Shown here: positions 1 through 9,632 of the stretch, one piece after another | Position numbering within the stretch: the stretch's first letter is position 1 | Layout of the letters: each line of letters begins with the position of its first letter | Source: Ulvibacter antarcticus | GTDB taxonomy: Bacteria; Bacteroidota; Bacteroidia; Flavobacteriales; Flavobacteriaceae | Reading direction: 5' to 3' | DNA: 64,000 nt | NCBI RefSeq assembly: GCF_003688405.1 | Contig: NZ_REFC01000012.1 | Span: 310,001 to 374,000 of the forward strand | Made by a program: the position numbers and the translations under genes | Notes under the pieces: model-generated | The model's input: only the letters and a program-made list of their open reading frames with translations | What the model was told of the DNA's origin: nothing | Database searches by the model: none

Positions 1-1013
1 CTTTTAGAACTTCTTATAAATTCGTAGGCTTTTTGTGAAACCTTGCCCGATTCTAAGCCCTCAAGAAATGTTCTATAACTAGGATCTTCAATTTTAGAAA
101 TATCTGTTTCAGACGGTAGCCAAATCAATTGTGGTTTTTCAGATTCTAATGTTATTTGGGTTTGCCTTTGAGAATACCAAAATTCGGGGTCTCCATCAAT
201 CTCACGACCCGGAATACTGTCTAGTAAATGTACGGCGAGGTCGGAGGCTGCTATCATTTCTGCAACTTTTTCCTTATGTGACTCAGCATCAAATGGTGGA
301 GGGACACCTTCCAAGATGTCAAAACCTTTTTTTTCAAGCTCGTAAATGATGCGTTTTCGAGGTGTACGAAGCGTGTCTGCGACTTCCCCCATATAGATTT
401 TGAATGTCTTTTCGGAAGATTCTCCCTGCTTTTCTGTAACAGCCGTACTTTCTCCTTTAGGAAACTGAACTAGTAATTGCCAGATCGCATCTCGCAAACT
501 CTGCATTTCTTTACGGAATTCTACAGAATTAACCTCCAAGGTGTTTCCGAAGAAATCCTTCTCTTTCGAATCGTGAAAAGGAAATCCTGTGGTGCCGCTA
601 AGTTCAGTGGGCCATTCCTCAAAAGGGACATTATTTAGAAGGACATTTACAATTCGAGATCGATTATCGATAATTAAACCAACATTATCGTTTTCAGCTT
701 TGTTTTTAAAGGATTCAACTTCCTTTCGGCAATAGTCGGATTGAATATAGCCAGGAGAGTTTAAGCAAATCATGATCGCAGACTTTTTTATTCCATCTTC
801 GATCGAATTATCAAACACGACGCTACCATCAAAATTTCTATTATCCCACCAAATTTTAATCTCTCCCGAACGCCCATATCTTTTATCCAGCATAATGGTC
901 AGGTTCTGAAAAAACAATTGAATCCAACCTTCCTCCTGCCCCGGAAATTTGGAATTATCAACGTGGGCATAACTTATAAATATATCGTAATCGTAACCCG
1001 GTGTAATAGCCAT
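1..1013 (-). CDS. TIR-domain protein with second TIR-like domain (partial, 3' end outside window)
   Basis: The frame is open from an ATG at 1011-1013 to the left edge, giving about 337 codons with no stop, so the C-terminus is missing. Residues 8-100 read as a TIR domain: YDIFISYAH start, WWDNRNFDG middle, and SPGYIQSDYCRKEVESF, where the Glu after the Cys is the usual NADase catalytic position. After a linker, about residues 205-305 (KIYMGEVADTLRTPRKRIIYELEKKG written as start FKIYMGEVADTLR, then AASDLAVHLLDSIPGRE) resemble a second TIR-like/DUF4062-like fold. In known families such tandem N-termini precede NACHT, AAA or WD40 regions in defence or STAND proteins. That C-terminal part and any partner gene cannot be seen. 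The neighbour on the right is unrelated. Confidence 0.8.
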   Translation of the reverse strand, partial: MAITPGYDYDIFISYAHVDNSKFPGQEEGWIQLFFQNLTIMLDKRYGRSGEIKIWWDNRNFDGSVVFDNSIEDGIKKSAIMICLNSPGYIQSDYCRKEVESFKNKAENDNVGLIIDNRSRIVNVLLNNVPFEEWPTELSGTTGFPFHDSKEKDFFGNTLEVNSVEFRKEMQSLRDAIWQLLVQFPKGESTAVTEKQGESSEKTFKIYMGEVADTLRTPRKRIIYELEKKGFDILEGVPPPFDAESHKEKVAEMIAASDLAVHLLDSIPGREIDGDPEFWYSQRQTQITLESEKPQLIWLPSETDISKIEDPSYRTFLEGLESGKVSQKAYEFIRSSK

Positions 1014-1312
1014 ATTTAATTTGATTTAAAAAAATTCAAATTCTTAACCAAATGACCTTTAAATAGTAACAGGTTGCAATAAATGACAACACATTTACTT
1101 TTTAATGACCACAATAGCCTTCACCTAAATATTTTGGGGAGAAATTAGCACCGTTTTGGAAAAAACACATCAGTACTAAGATTAAAATGCTCATCAAGAA
1201 CTAAGCATTTGTTGAGAACTAATTTAAACATAATTTTTAAAACATTCACTATGAATCTATTATCAAAACATATTTGTTTTAAAAAGAATTTTAGTCCAAT
1301 GTCAATTCTGCA
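1014..1312. other. Gene-free spacer
   Basis: About 300 AT-rich bases between the TIR gene start and the EamA gene end. It must hold the TIR promoter (minus strand), but I see no clean TTG/TAnnTTTG pair, no strong hairpin and no RNA gene. Confidence 0.5.
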
Positions 1313-2245
1313 TTATTTTTCTGTTTCTTTATTCATGAAGCGTTCCAGTATTACCAGCTTTTTCGAAGTATTAATGAAATAAACTCCAGTAAGTAATACG
1401 CCGGCGGCAATAATAGATTGTATAGTGACCGTTTCATTCAAAAAATACCACCCTAATGCGAGGGCAATAATTGGATTCACATAGGTTGAAGTAGCTACCT
1501 TTTCCGGAGACACTACCCTAAGTAGATAGTTGAAAGAAGTAAAAGCTACGATGCTTCCAAATATAATAAGCAACACCATTGACCATTGCACGTCGTTGCC
1601 CCATGTAGTTGGGGACGTCCATGTTTCACCAAATATAAGACTGGATATCAACAATAAAATACCACCAAACAACATTTGGTAACCCGTATTTACAAAGTAG
1701 TTTTCGGGGAGATCTGCTTTGCCAACAAACAAACTACCATAACCCCAACTCACCATACATGCAAAGATCATTAACATTCCTAAAACAGAATTCTCCTGAC
1801 TTACAATCTGTTCCTGGCTGACCAGCAGATAGATTCCTATAAAACCTAAAAATACACCAACAACCGACATTGCTTTAATACGCTTTCCTTGAAATATTCG
1901 CATTAAAATAAGAACCACTAATGGCTGTGCTGATATTTCAAGAGCAGCAAAACCACTATCCACATATTTCAATGCCCATACTATTACCCCATTTCCGAAG
2001 GTGAGGAACAGAAAACCTGCTATTGTAGTATTTATAATCTGCTTTTTTGAAATCTTCAAACTTTTCCCCATAAATAAACAGAGTATGAAAATGAGGATAC
2101 CTGCTGAAAGAAAACGTACTGAAGCCAACATAAATGGAGGTAATTCAGCTACTGCTATTTTATTAAGAAGGTAGGTCGAACCCCATATCACATAGATCGA
2201 GAAGAATGCAAGAATGATTAAAGTAGCACTGGATTTTTTATCCAT
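1313..2245 (-). CDS. EamA/DMT-family transporter
   Basis: A 310-residue inner-membrane protein with about ten hydrophobic segments arranged as two five-helix repeats, typical of the drug/metabolite transporter superfamily (EamA, RhaT/YedA-like). The start IYVIWGSTYLLNKIA matches the family's first helix, and FGSIVAFTSFNYLLRVVSPEKVATSTYVNP is the matching motif of the second repeat. Members export amino acids or other small metabolites; the substrate cannot be read from sequence. It appears monocistronic, with about 190 bases to the next gene on either strand. Confidence 0.85.
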   Translation of the reverse strand: MDKKSSATLIILAFFSIYVIWGSTYLLNKIAVAELPPFMLASVRFLSAGILIFILCLFMGKSLKISKKQIINTTIAGFLFLTFGNGVIVWALKYVDSGFAALEISAQPLVVLILMRIFQGKRIKAMSVVGVFLGFIGIYLLVSQEQIVSQENSVLGMLMIFACMVSWGYGSLFVGKADLPENYFVNTGYQMLFGGILLLISSLIFGETWTSPTTWGNDVQWSMVLLIIFGSIVAFTSFNYLLRVVSPEKVATSTYVNPIIALALGWYFLNETVTIQSIIAAGVLLTGVYFINTSKKLVILERFMNKETEK

Positions 2246-2437
2246 ATTTTGCAGTAATTTATATGCGATATTACAACAAATTGACGGCCCAATAAATATA
2301 TTTTAGTTTTTTTCTTCGGAAGAATTATAATTTTCATTCCTTCTGAAACGAGGTCATTTTAAAACACAAAAGCTAAATTTCAATTTGCTTTTCAATGGGT
2401 TTGTTCCTTTCCGAAGTTAAAAAACGACAGATTTAAA

Positions 2438-4042
2438 CTACAAAAGAGAGGCAATTAGGTCAGGGTCTGAATCTTCTTGTATATCTGAAAGTTTCAGAGT
2501 ATCGAGAAACTTGTTAGAAAAAACTTGCTGCATTTTCTTTGATAACAAACTGCCTCTAAGCGCTTTCCATTGCTCCACTTTGTTTCCAAACATATGAGTT
2601 GCTAAATCGGGAAATGCCCAGTCTGAGATCTTTCCCCAATGAATCGTAAATGGAATATTGTTATTCTTTAAAACTTCCAGCATTCTGGTGCTGTATTCTT
2701 CCATACTTATCAGCTTGTTTGATCCACTCCAAATAATACCATCAATCTCAATCATACAAGTAATTGGAAATTTTGTAAATGCCAAGGTAGCTTCAGATTG
2801 CTTCACAAATCGCATGGCAAATATTCCGGGAATCGGGCCATCCTTTTTAGTCATTTTAGTAAGAATATTCAGTGCTTTTTCAGAATCAGAATGATCCACT
2901 CCTATTGACATCGCAAAGGCTGGTCCTTGATATGCGGCATCCCAAAAAGTTTCATATAAAGTACCAATGGTTTCTTCATTCACATTTGGCAAAACCGATT
3001 TCTCCAATCTCTTTATAAACCATGGGATACTGTTTGGAAATTTTTCACTTATTGAAATAAGCAAATAAATCAAATCCTTATAAATCGACTTCTCAATAGT
3101 GGTAAATGGATCCGGATAAGGTAATTGATAGGGCTTTTTATACATCGCTTCCACTACATACTCACTATCATCTGTATATGGGTTTATAAAGACTTTAAAG
3201 TGATAAGGAGTCAAAGGATTTCCCTGAGAATCGGTCTCCCCAGCTATTTTGAACTCCGAATTCTTAAAATCCATTGTATTCGAAAGTTTCATGGCTAGAT
3301 TTTTATTAATCTTCCTAACATATCGTTTTAAGAGATATAGATCTTCAGCTTCCAAAACAATACCATGAATAAATCCAAAGGATCCCAATCCTACCAATGC
3401 TGCATTAAATAATTCGTCATTTCTTATAACTTTTGCATTTATTTTTTCGGCAAATGCATTTGTAAGCCCGGGTTTTGTATGACGCTCTAAATAGACATTG
3501 TCTGCAGGCGAAGGCCCGGTAATAATATTAAGTCCGACAATATAATCCTGTACAGAACCAACATTTAGCGCAGAGCCATGCACTCCTGTAGAAATACATC
3601 CGGCGATGGTCTGGCCGTTGCTCGCTCCCGTTGTTTTCAAGGATTTACCGTGTTCTTCTAATTTCTGTGAAATTTCCTTTATCGTGTTGCCACATTCAAA
3701 GAAAAATAAATTTCCTGCATTGTAAGAAGACAAGGCGTGTAAATCCTGAGGAAAAATATTCAGATCCAGATTCATCAAGTTATTTTGATGAACATTATCT
3801 TTTTGATGCGCAATACTCGACATAGACCAGCGGGATCCATATGCTCTAAAGCCTTCGTTTTGGTCTGCGCAGTCTTTTATTATACGCTGTATTTCTACAG
3901 CAGCATCATTATAACGATCTGTTGAAGACGGGATCGAAGCTCTACCTTCCAATCGAGTGACATACATTCTTTTTAAGGGAAACGGACCATTTTTATGTAA
4001 AGTGTCCCATTCTTGCTTTTCGAAAATAGTTGTGGTAGCCAT
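2438..4042 (-). CDS. FAD-binding oxidoreductase, VAO/gulonolactone-oxidase type
   Basis: A 534-residue protein with an N-terminal FAD-binding 4 domain. The stretch SNGQTIAGCISTGVHGS near residue 140 is the pyrophosphate-binding loop of the vanillyl-alcohol oxidase superfamily, as in aldonolactone and cholesterol oxidases. The C-terminal part contains HWGK (about residue 470), like the substrate domain of sugar-lactone oxidases. I chose the ATG at 4042 over an in-frame ATG at 4069, because the latter lies inside the preceding lipoprotein gene; 4042 follows that gene's stop by five bases. The two genes probably form an operon. No signal peptide is seen; the substrate is unknown. Confidence 0.75.
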   Translation of the reverse strand: MATTTIFEKQEWDTLHKNGPFPLKRMYVTRLEGRASIPSSTDRYNDAAVEIQRIIKDCADQNEGFRAYGSRWSMSSIAHQKDNVHQNNLMNLDLNIFPQDLHALSSYNAGNLFFFECGNTIKEISQKLEEHGKSLKTTGASNGQTIAGCISTGVHGSALNVGSVQDYIVGLNIITGPSPADNVYLERHTKPGLTNAFAEKINAKVIRNDELFNAALVGLGSFGFIHGIVLEAEDLYLLKRYVRKINKNLAMKLSNTMDFKNSEFKIAGETDSQGNPLTPYHFKVFINPYTDDSEYVVEAMYKKPYQLPYPDPFTTIEKSIYKDLIYLLISISEKFPNSIPWFIKRLEKSVLPNVNEETIGTLYETFWDAAYQGPAFAMSIGVDHSDSEKALNILTKMTKKDGPIPGIFAMRFVKQSEATLAFTKFPITCMIEIDGIIWSGSNKLISMEEYSTRMLEVLKNNNIPFTIHWGKISDWAFPDLATHMFGNKVEQWKALRGSLLSKKMQQVFSNKFLDTLKLSDIQEDSDPDLIASLL

Positions 4043-4047
4043 AGTTT

Positions 4048-4407
4048 TTAATTTGAAGGTTTCATGCAAACGTATTTAAGTTTCACTTTACGTTTGCTTC
4101 CAAAGCTGAAGATATATTTCATGCTACCGCTAAAGGTGTTTTTATATTCTACCGAAAACAGTTTTCCAGTCTCACAGCCATCCCTTAAAACCCGAAAAAT
4201 AACATCATCGGTTAGAGTTCCTGCTTTTAAAACTGTATCAATTTCGACCACCATTTTATCACGATACCAATCATCGCCTTCCATTTCAAGAGGTGGCATA
4301 GGTGATCCTTTGGTGCTCACAATACGAACGGAATAACAAGAGATCATCGTAAAAAACACGAAGGTCAGAATGATACTTCTAAGGAGAAATTTGCTGGTTA
4401 GTTGCAT
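4048..4407 (-). CDS. Small predicted lipoprotein
   Basis: 119 residues. The N-terminus has a hydrophobic stretch ending in FTMISC, a plausible SPII lipobox with Cys24, so it is likely anchored in the outer or inner membrane. The mature part is a short domain with many Lys, Asp and Val and no motif I recognise. It lies just upstream of the flavoprotein gene on the same strand and is likely co-transcribed with it. Confidence 0.6.
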   Translation of the reverse strand: MQLTSKFLLRSIILTFVFFTMISCYSVRIVSTKGSPMPPLEMEGDDWYRDKMVVEIDTVLKAGTLTDDVIFRVLRDGCETGKLFSVEYKNTFSGSMKYIFSFGSKRKVKLKYVCMKPSN

Positions 4408-4656
4408 AACTCAATTGATTTTATTTATAATTAGTAATCAGTCCAGCGTACCAGAACAATCAATTACTTAAACCTATTAATGGGAGTTATATAGCTGAAT
4501 ATGATTCAGTAAGCTAAAGATAGCTTGTTTTTTTGAAATATGAAAATTAACTAAAAAGTAACTTATGTCTTAAAGTGTTTAATTTATATTTATGTTTCAA
4601 AATAAAAAACAAGGTGAATTATTATCTTTAAGTATTGATTAATCTAAATTTATTAA
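4408..4656. other. Divergent spacer
   Basis: Very AT-rich 249 bases between divergent genes, so promoters for both directions are expected. On the plus strand TATCTTTA near 4623 resembles the Bacteroidetes -7 box, but no convincing -33 TTG is at the right distance. Nothing else recognised. Confidence 0.4.
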
Positions 4657-5205
4657 ATGAAATTAAAACTTTCAAGTTACAACAGACGCGCACTTTATGG
4701 TGGAATTATTGCTGCATTTATAACAGGGTTTGGCGCCTTCATTTTAGGAAATATAAGTGGTTATGAAGCAAAATTGCTCATAAAAGCATCCTTACCTGGC
4801 ATTAACACTTTGTGCAACACCATAGCCTTGGCTTCAGCTACTATTCTTGCACTACTTTTAACCTTACTTAGTGTGAGTTCCGGTTCCAAATCTAAACTGA
4901 AAGACTCTCATTATAAACAGGTTTTACGCATCGCAAAGACCGACACTGCGGTTTTTATCGTTTCTCTTATTACCTTCCAACTTTTCAATATTCCAATCAC
5001 TGAAGCCGAAAACGTACCTCCAAGTTGGTATACAAATATCTACTATATAAGTCTTGGCGTTTCTGCCATTCTAAGCGGAGCACTCATTACAGTAGTAATA
5101 ATGCTTTACAATGCCATAGTAAATATTATTAAAATAGTAGGACTGGGAGAACGCGATCATCCGCTTATTTTTCAAGAGGAAGAACAAAAAGAAGAGAAGG
5201 AATAA
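4657..5205 (+). CDS. Unknown small integral membrane protein
   Basis: 182 residues with four or so hydrophobic segments (about residues 13-32, 52-72, 95-113 and 128-160) and a Glu/Lys-rich cytoplasmic tail (EEEQKEEKE). I do not recognise the family. It ends six bases from the end of the convergent egtD gene, so the two genes share no terminator space. Confidence 0.6.
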   Translation: MKLKLSSYNRRALYGGIIAAFITGFGAFILGNISGYEAKLLIKASLPGINTLCNTIALASATILALLLTLLSVSSGSKSKLKDSHYKQVLRIAKTDTAVFIVSLITFQLFNIPITEAENVPPSWYTNIYYISLGVSAILSGALITVVIMLYNAIVNIIKIVGLGERDHPLIFQEEEQKEEKE

Positions 5206-5211
5206 TTCTCT

Positions 5212-6150
5212 TTACTTCTCCCAAAGACTATCCGTAAAATATTCTCTACTATCGAAAAAATTCTGAGTCACTTTAAAATCAGATTGAGCTGCGACCTTTT
5301 GTATTTCTGAAAGATCATATTTCTTAGATAACTCCGTCCATATCATTTCGTTCTTCTGAAAGCTTACTTCTAAGTTGAGTTTTTTTATACTAACCAATTG
5401 TTCCTTCAGACTTACTAGATAGCTCTTTACCTCTCCACTAAAAGGATTATAGGAACAAAAGAAATCGAAATCGTCTATATTAAAATTACCGTCAAATTCA
5501 GAATTTATCCTTCTTAATAAATTTAAATTAAATCGTTTTGTGATTCCTCCATCATCATTATATGCAGTGCGAATTGTATTTGGGTTTTTCTTTAAATCGA
5601 TTCCTATTAACAATTTATCGCCTTTGTTCATATTCTTATTAAAGAGTTCCAAAAGAGACGTAACCTCGTCAGGTTGGTAATTCCCTATATTTCCGCCTAA
5701 GAATAACAACAAACTAGGTACATTGTGATTTGAAACTTTCTCCAAAATTTCAAAGTAATCCCCTACCTGTGGCTTTATTGAAAGTTCAGGTAATTGTTTC
5801 TTTAGTTTTTCTGAAAGGGTCGTAATGGCTTCCTGCGAAATATCAATAGGTATATAATCGAAACTTATATTTTCTGAAACAAGATACTCCAACAATTGAA
5901 AAGTCTTGAAACCGTCACCCGCACCAAATTCTATGATCTTAAAATGTTTGGAAAATTGGGTGGCACTCACTATATTTGAAGCTTGTTCCGTAAGAATTTC
6001 TAATTCACAATTAGTAGGGTAATATTCTGGCATCCCCATAATCTCACGAAAAATCCTACTACCTTCATCATCGTAAAAATATTTCGAAGACAGCTTCTTT
6101 TCTTTTGAAGTTAAACCCGAAATTACATCCTGTGCAAAAGTCTTATCCAT
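5212..6150 (-). CDS. egtD: L-histidine N-alpha-methyltransferase EgtD
   Basis: 312 residues, the usual length of EgtD. It transfers three methyl groups from SAM to the alpha-amino group of histidine, giving hercynine, the first step of ergothioneine synthesis in the cytoplasm. Seen: the SAM site IIEFGAGDGFKTFQLLEYL (about residues 73-91), and FLGGNIGNYQPDEV (about 149-162), both typical of the DUF2260/EgtD family. The gene starts one base after the stop of egtB, so both are surely co-transcribed and probably translationally coupled. Confidence 0.92.
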   Translation of the reverse strand: MDKTFAQDVISGLTSKEKKLSSKYFYDDEGSRIFREIMGMPEYYPTNCELEILTEQASNIVSATQFSKHFKIIEFGAGDGFKTFQLLEYLVSENISFDYIPIDISQEAITTLSEKLKKQLPELSIKPQVGDYFEILEKVSNHNVPSLLLFLGGNIGNYQPDEVTSLLELFNKNMNKGDKLLIGIDLKKNPNTIRTAYNDDGGITKRFNLNLLRRINSEFDGNFNIDDFDFFCSYNPFSGEVKSYLVSLKEQLVSIKKLNLEVSFQKNEMIWTELSKKYDLSEIQKVAAQSDFKVTQNFFDSREYFTDSLWEK

Positions 6151-6151
6151 A

Positions 6152-7297
6152 TTATTTAGCTAATCGTATTCCTGAAAACATCCATCGTTCGTCAGTATGA
6201 AAGAAATTTCTGTAAGTATGTCTACTATGATCATCAAAAGTGGCAATCGAAGCACCTCTTAACACCATTTGATTCACCATAAACTTACCGTTGTATTCGC
6301 CTAAAGCACCCGGCACTTTTGAATATCCAGGATAGGGCAAGTAAGCGCTATTGGTCCATTCCCAAAGTTGCCCCCAATTTAATTTTGAAGATGCCACTTC
6401 CCATTCAAATTCGGTAGGAAGACGCAGTTGTTTCCATTCGGCATAGGCAGAAGCTTCAAAAAAACTAAGATGCTGTACAGGAAGGTTTGGTTGCAAAGAT
6501 TTAAATCCAGACAAGGTATAGGCATGCCATTCTTCCTTTACTTTATGCCAATATTTTGGAGCTTTTATATTCTTCGATTGTATAAAATCCCATCCTTCGG
6601 CATGCCAGTAATTAAAATTAGAATACCCACCAGCATCAATGAATTCTATATATTCCTTATTGGTTACCAACTGATCACAAATTTCAAACTTCTGCAAATA
6701 AACTTTATGTTGCCCGAGCTCATTATCGAAACAAAATCCATCGCCCTTATACCCTATTTGATATATTCCCTCATCAAATTTTAAAAATTCTGGTGAGCTG
6801 TTTATTTCTGAAAAAGTAAGTTTATGCTCAACTATTGGAAAGGTGGGCTGATTTCCAAGTATATATTTTATATCATAATAGAAAAGTTCTTGATGCTGCT
6901 GTTCGTGCATAAGTCCTAATTGAAGCACTTCTTTTGCTTCTTCGGAAGGATTGCCATTTAAAAACTGCCCCATCTTCTCATCTACAAATGCTCGAAACTT
7001 AATTACTTCTTTCATCGTTGGCCGTGTCATTAGCCCGCGATTAGGACGTAATATTCTTGTTCCTGCATTATTGTAATAACTATTAAACAAATACGCAAAG
7101 TCTTCATCAAAGACCTTATAGTTTTCAGAATACTTAACTAATACGAACTGTTCAAAAAACCAAGTTGTATGCGCTAAATGCCATTTCGGTGGCGACACAT
7201 ACTCTACCGGCTGTACCGAGCAATCTTCAGGTTCAAGCGAAGCTGAAATTTCTAAAAATCTATTTCTGGTCTTTTTATAGGTATCTAATAAACTCAT
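6152..7297 (-). CDS. egtB: Ergothioneine biosynthesis sulfoxide synthase EgtB
   Basis: 381 residues: an N-terminal DinB-like four-helix domain and a C-terminal formylglycine-generating-enzyme-like domain. Family knowledge: a mononuclear iron enzyme joining hercynine to a thiol (gamma-Glu-Cys or Cys) with oxygen. The iron ligands are visible as His40 (KWHLAH) and HEQQHQE with His131 and His135. FGE-type motifs follow ([42 protein letters not shown]). Its start overlaps the end of the hydrolase-OsmC gene by four bases. No EgtC, EgtE or EgtA gene is in the window, so the thiol donor and the final C-S lyase are unknown. Confidence 0.92.
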   Translation of the reverse strand: MSLLDTYKKTRNRFLEISASLEPEDCSVQPVEYVSPPKWHLAHTTWFFEQFVLVKYSENYKVFDEDFAYLFNSYYNNAGTRILRPNRGLMTRPTMKEVIKFRAFVDEKMGQFLNGNPSEEAKEVLQLGLMHEQQHQELFYYDIKYILGNQPTFPIVEHKLTFSEINSSPEFLKFDEGIYQIGYKGDGFCFDNELGQHKVYLQKFEICDQLVTNKEYIEFIDAGGYSNFNYWHAEGWDFIQSKNIKAPKYWHKVKEEWHAYTLSGFKSLQPNLPVQHLSFFEASAYAEWKQLRLPTEFEWEVASSKLNWGQLWEWTNSAYLPYPGYSKVPGALGEYNGKFMVNQMVLRGASIATFDDHSRHTYRNFFHTDERWMFSGIRLAK

Positions 7298-8514
7298 TTT
7301 ATCACTTCTGTTTCAATTATTACTTCACTTTGTAATGTTCTGTGGACTGGACATTTTGATGCAATTTCTTTAAGCCGCTCTTGCTGCTTATCATCTAAAT
7401 TTCCGACAAATTTTAATCGCTTGGAGATATGATCAAATCGCGTAGGTTTATCAACCTCAATCAAAAGATCATCACTGTGTTTCTTTGAATATGTGATATA
7501 TGTGTACACTTCCTGCAAATCCCATTTCTTTCGTTCTGCATATAACTTTAGCGTCATTACAGTACAGGCAGCAAGACCCGCACTTAGCAGATCATAAGGT
7601 GAAGGACCGAAGTCATCTCCTCCTATACTTTCAGGCTCGTCAGCAGTAAACGAATGTTTTGCCGTTTGGATAGCAGTAGTGAAATTATGTTCTTTTAAAT
7701 TGAGATGTGCCACAAGTTGTTCGCCATCGGTATTCAGCATTTCATTCTCAGCTTCGTCAAAATAAGCTTGCACCCAAACGCCAATCATATTTCCAACATA
7801 TCGGCTGTCTTTTACATTAGTTAATAAATGATCTGCCTTGTCTAAACTCACAAAACTTTTGGGGTGCATAGCATTGAGATATAACTTTTGCGCATTGTCA
7901 ATTCCAACAATGGCATCTATTGGAGAATGCAGTATTAGAATCGGTTTGCGTAAATTTTTTGTTATCTCCGGAAGGTCAGTCTTACTAAAATCATCAACAA
8001 ACTCCTGATTGATCTTAAAAGGTCTTCCTCCAATATTAACAGCCACTTCTCCTTTTTCATTAACTTCATTAAACTGATGCGAAAACAAGTGAGTAACGTG
8101 ATCAACAGTGGACGGAGCTCCGATTGTGGCAATCGCCTTTATGTTATCAAGTTTTGAAGCAGCTACTATCACTGCAGCACCTCCTAAGGAGTGTCCAACG
8201 AGTAAGGACGGAGCTTTATAGTTTTCTGTGATATAATTATTCACCGAAATCAAATCGTCTACATTGGCTGAGAAATGGCTTTCTGCGAATTCTCCTTCAC
8301 TCTTTCCTAAGCCAGTAAAATCGAATCTCACAACTCCAAACCCATGATCTGTGAGGGATCTGGAAATATTTTTCACTGCACTTAAAGTACTGGAACATGA
8401 AAAACAATGCGCGAATATTGCAAAGTAGTTCGGTTTTTCATTGGCTGGCAATTCCAAATGCGCCTGTAGCTTATAGCCCTTCTGGTTCGTTATTTCGAGT
8501 TTTGTATTTTTCAT
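7294..8514 (-). CDS. Bifunctional alpha/beta hydrolase - OsmC family protein
   Basis: 406 residues in two domains. Residues 1-255 are an alpha/beta hydrolase with nucleophile Ser109 in VGHSLGG and likely Asp200 and His229 completing the triad. Residues 270-406 are an OsmC/Ohr-type domain with the two redox cysteines Cys317 (LAACTVM) and Cys388 (KCPVHRTL). OsmC proteins reduce organic hydroperoxides using these cysteines; the hydrolase may supply or clear an ester substrate. The fusion is known in Bacteroidetes and Proteobacteria. The four-base overlap with egtB places it at the head of the ergothioneine operon. Confidence 0.88.
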   Translation of the reverse strand: MKNTKLEITNQKGYKLQAHLELPANEKPNYFAIFAHCFSCSSTLSAVKNISRSLTDHGFGVVRFDFTGLGKSEGEFAESHFSANVDDLISVNNYITENYKAPSLLVGHSLGGAAVIVAASKLDNIKAIATIGAPSTVDHVTHLFSHQFNEVNEKGEVAVNIGGRPFKINQEFVDDFSKTDLPEITKNLRKPILILHSPIDAIVGIDNAQKLYLNAMHPKSFVSLDKADHLLTNVKDSRYVGNMIGVWVQAYFDEAENEMLNTDGEQLVAHLNLKEHNFTTAIQTAKHSFTADEPESIGGDDFGPSPYDLLSAGLAACTVMTLKLYAERKKWDLQEVYTYITYSKKHSDDLLIEVDKPTRFDHISKRLKFVGNLDDKQQERLKEIASKCPVHRTLQSEVIIETEVIK

Positions 8515-8527
8515 TTGGCGTTTTCTT

Positions 8528-9052
8528 TTAGTTAGCTATCATCAATGAGCCGAGTTTCTTTTTGTCTACCACTTTCGAAAAGTTTTGAAGCAGTAGTTGT
8601 AATTTAGGATCAATAAAATTCTTACAAAATGGTTTCTCAGGGTCCTTGAAATAATAATTGGTTATTTCTGGCCTCGAAGCTTTGAATTCAACGAACGGAA
8701 GCGTTTCTGTAATAAGTTGTTCTTCAAAATTTGGTAGCAATTCGATCAATATCTTAACTACTTCTTTTTGTTGTACTTCGGAAAAGTAGTACACTGCAGA
8801 CCGGTATTTGGTTCGCATAGAATGATATGAAGTACTATTATGTGTATGCAAATGCACTTCTACTAAGGTCTGAAGCGAGATTACTTCAGAATTAAAATGT
8901 ACAATAACAGCTTCTGAAAAAGCAGTATTCTCTTCCGAAGAAGAGACATAGCCCTGTTCCACATCCTCGACCCCTTTTAACGATTGGAATACTGCTTCCG
9001 TACACCAATGGCAGCCTCCACCTAGTCCTATTTTTGTTAGATTTTGTTTCAA
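8528..9052 (-). CDS. Divergent peptide-methionine (S)-S-oxide reductase (MsrA-like)
   Basis: 174 residues with the MsrA fold. The active-site motif reads GGGCHWC (Cys14) where canonical MsrA has GCFWC, so the aromatic residue lining the methyl pocket is His. The C-terminal resolving-Cys region is [10 protein letters not shown] (Cys143), corresponding to GYCTAVIDPKL in the other copy. It should reduce methionine-S-sulfoxide, perhaps with changed specificity. The gene is 13 bases upstream of the hydrolase-OsmC gene and probably leads the egt operon. A second, canonical MsrA is at 11679-12230. Confidence 0.85.
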   Translation of the reverse strand: MKQNLTKIGLGGGCHWCTEAVFQSLKGVEDVEQGYVSSSEENTAFSEAVIVHFNSEVISLQTLVEVHLHTHNSTSYHSMRTKYRSAVYYFSEVQQKEVVKILIELLPNFEEQLITETLPFVEFKASRPEITNYYFKDPEKPFCKNFIDPKLQLLLQNFSKVVDKKKLGSLMIAN

Positions 9053-9099
9053 ATTAATTCCTTTTGCTTTCTATTAACTGTTTGTCACCTTTAACATCA

Positions 9100-9378
9100 T
9101 TATTTAATTTCTACTCCTTTCCAAAAAGCAACATATCCTTTAATAGATTTTGCAAGAGCAGAAATTTCCGGATAAAACCATGCAGCATCCTTATTTTGTT
9201 CACCATTTACTTCTAAAGTATAGTACGAAGCTTCCCCTTTCCACGGACAATTAGTGTGTGTATCGTTTTCCACAAAATACTCCTCATTAATACTGTCTGG
9301 CGGAAAATAGTGGTTTCCTTCAATTACAATGGTTTGATCACTTTCGGCAAGTACTTTATTATTCCAAATGGCTTTCAT
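9100..9378 (-). CDS. DUF427 domain protein
   Basis: 92 residues matching the DUF427 family: IVIEGNHYFPPDSI, then TNCPWKGEASYYTLEVNGE, and a terminal VAFWKGVEI. The family is a small beta-rich fold of unknown function, common in aerobic bacteria. It starts one base after the stop of the preceding small gene, making a tightly packed operon with it and selO. Confidence 0.85.
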   Translation of the reverse strand: MKAIWNNKVLAESDQTIVIEGNHYFPPDSINEEYFVENDTHTNCPWKGEASYYTLEVNGEQNKDAAWFYPEISALAKSIKGYVAFWKGVEIK

Positions 9379-9379
9379 A

Positions 9380-9631
9380 TTACCTTTTCAGTTTAAAATT
9401 ATTTATAAAATCTAATACTTTTTCTTTCGGCATTTCACAGGGTTTTAAAAGCTCAGATTGTTTAGTAATATAATAGTTACAACTAATAAAATCAGTTCCT
9501 CCCAGGGCTTTGGCATACAACTTCATGCTTTTACCCTTATTAAAATCGGTTCGGGTAAGTCCATACTTTTCACCTTTATAATAAACTTCCGAATATCCAA
9601 TCGGTATTAATTGCATCCTATCAATAATCAT
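9380..9631 (-). CDS. Unknown conserved-looking small protein in selO operon
   Basis: 83 residues, basic, with two cysteines (FISCNYY and KPCEMP) and no signal peptide. I do not recognise the family. The first ATG (9631) follows the selO stop by one base, the same spacing as its junction with the DUF427 gene, which supports this start over an in-frame ATG at 9616. The setting among Msr, SelO and OsmC genes suggests a redox role, but that is only context. Confidence 0.65.
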   Translation of the reverse strand: MIIDRMQLIPIGYSEVYYKGEKYGLTRTDFNKGKSMKLYAKALGGTDFISCNYYITKQSELLKPCEMPKEKVLDFINNFKLKR

Positions 9632-9632
9632 C

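Noticed and set aside
131-349. Plus-strand frame of 72 codons at the left edge
   Set aside because: It lies antisense inside the TIR gene, whose minus-strand frame carries clear domain motifs.
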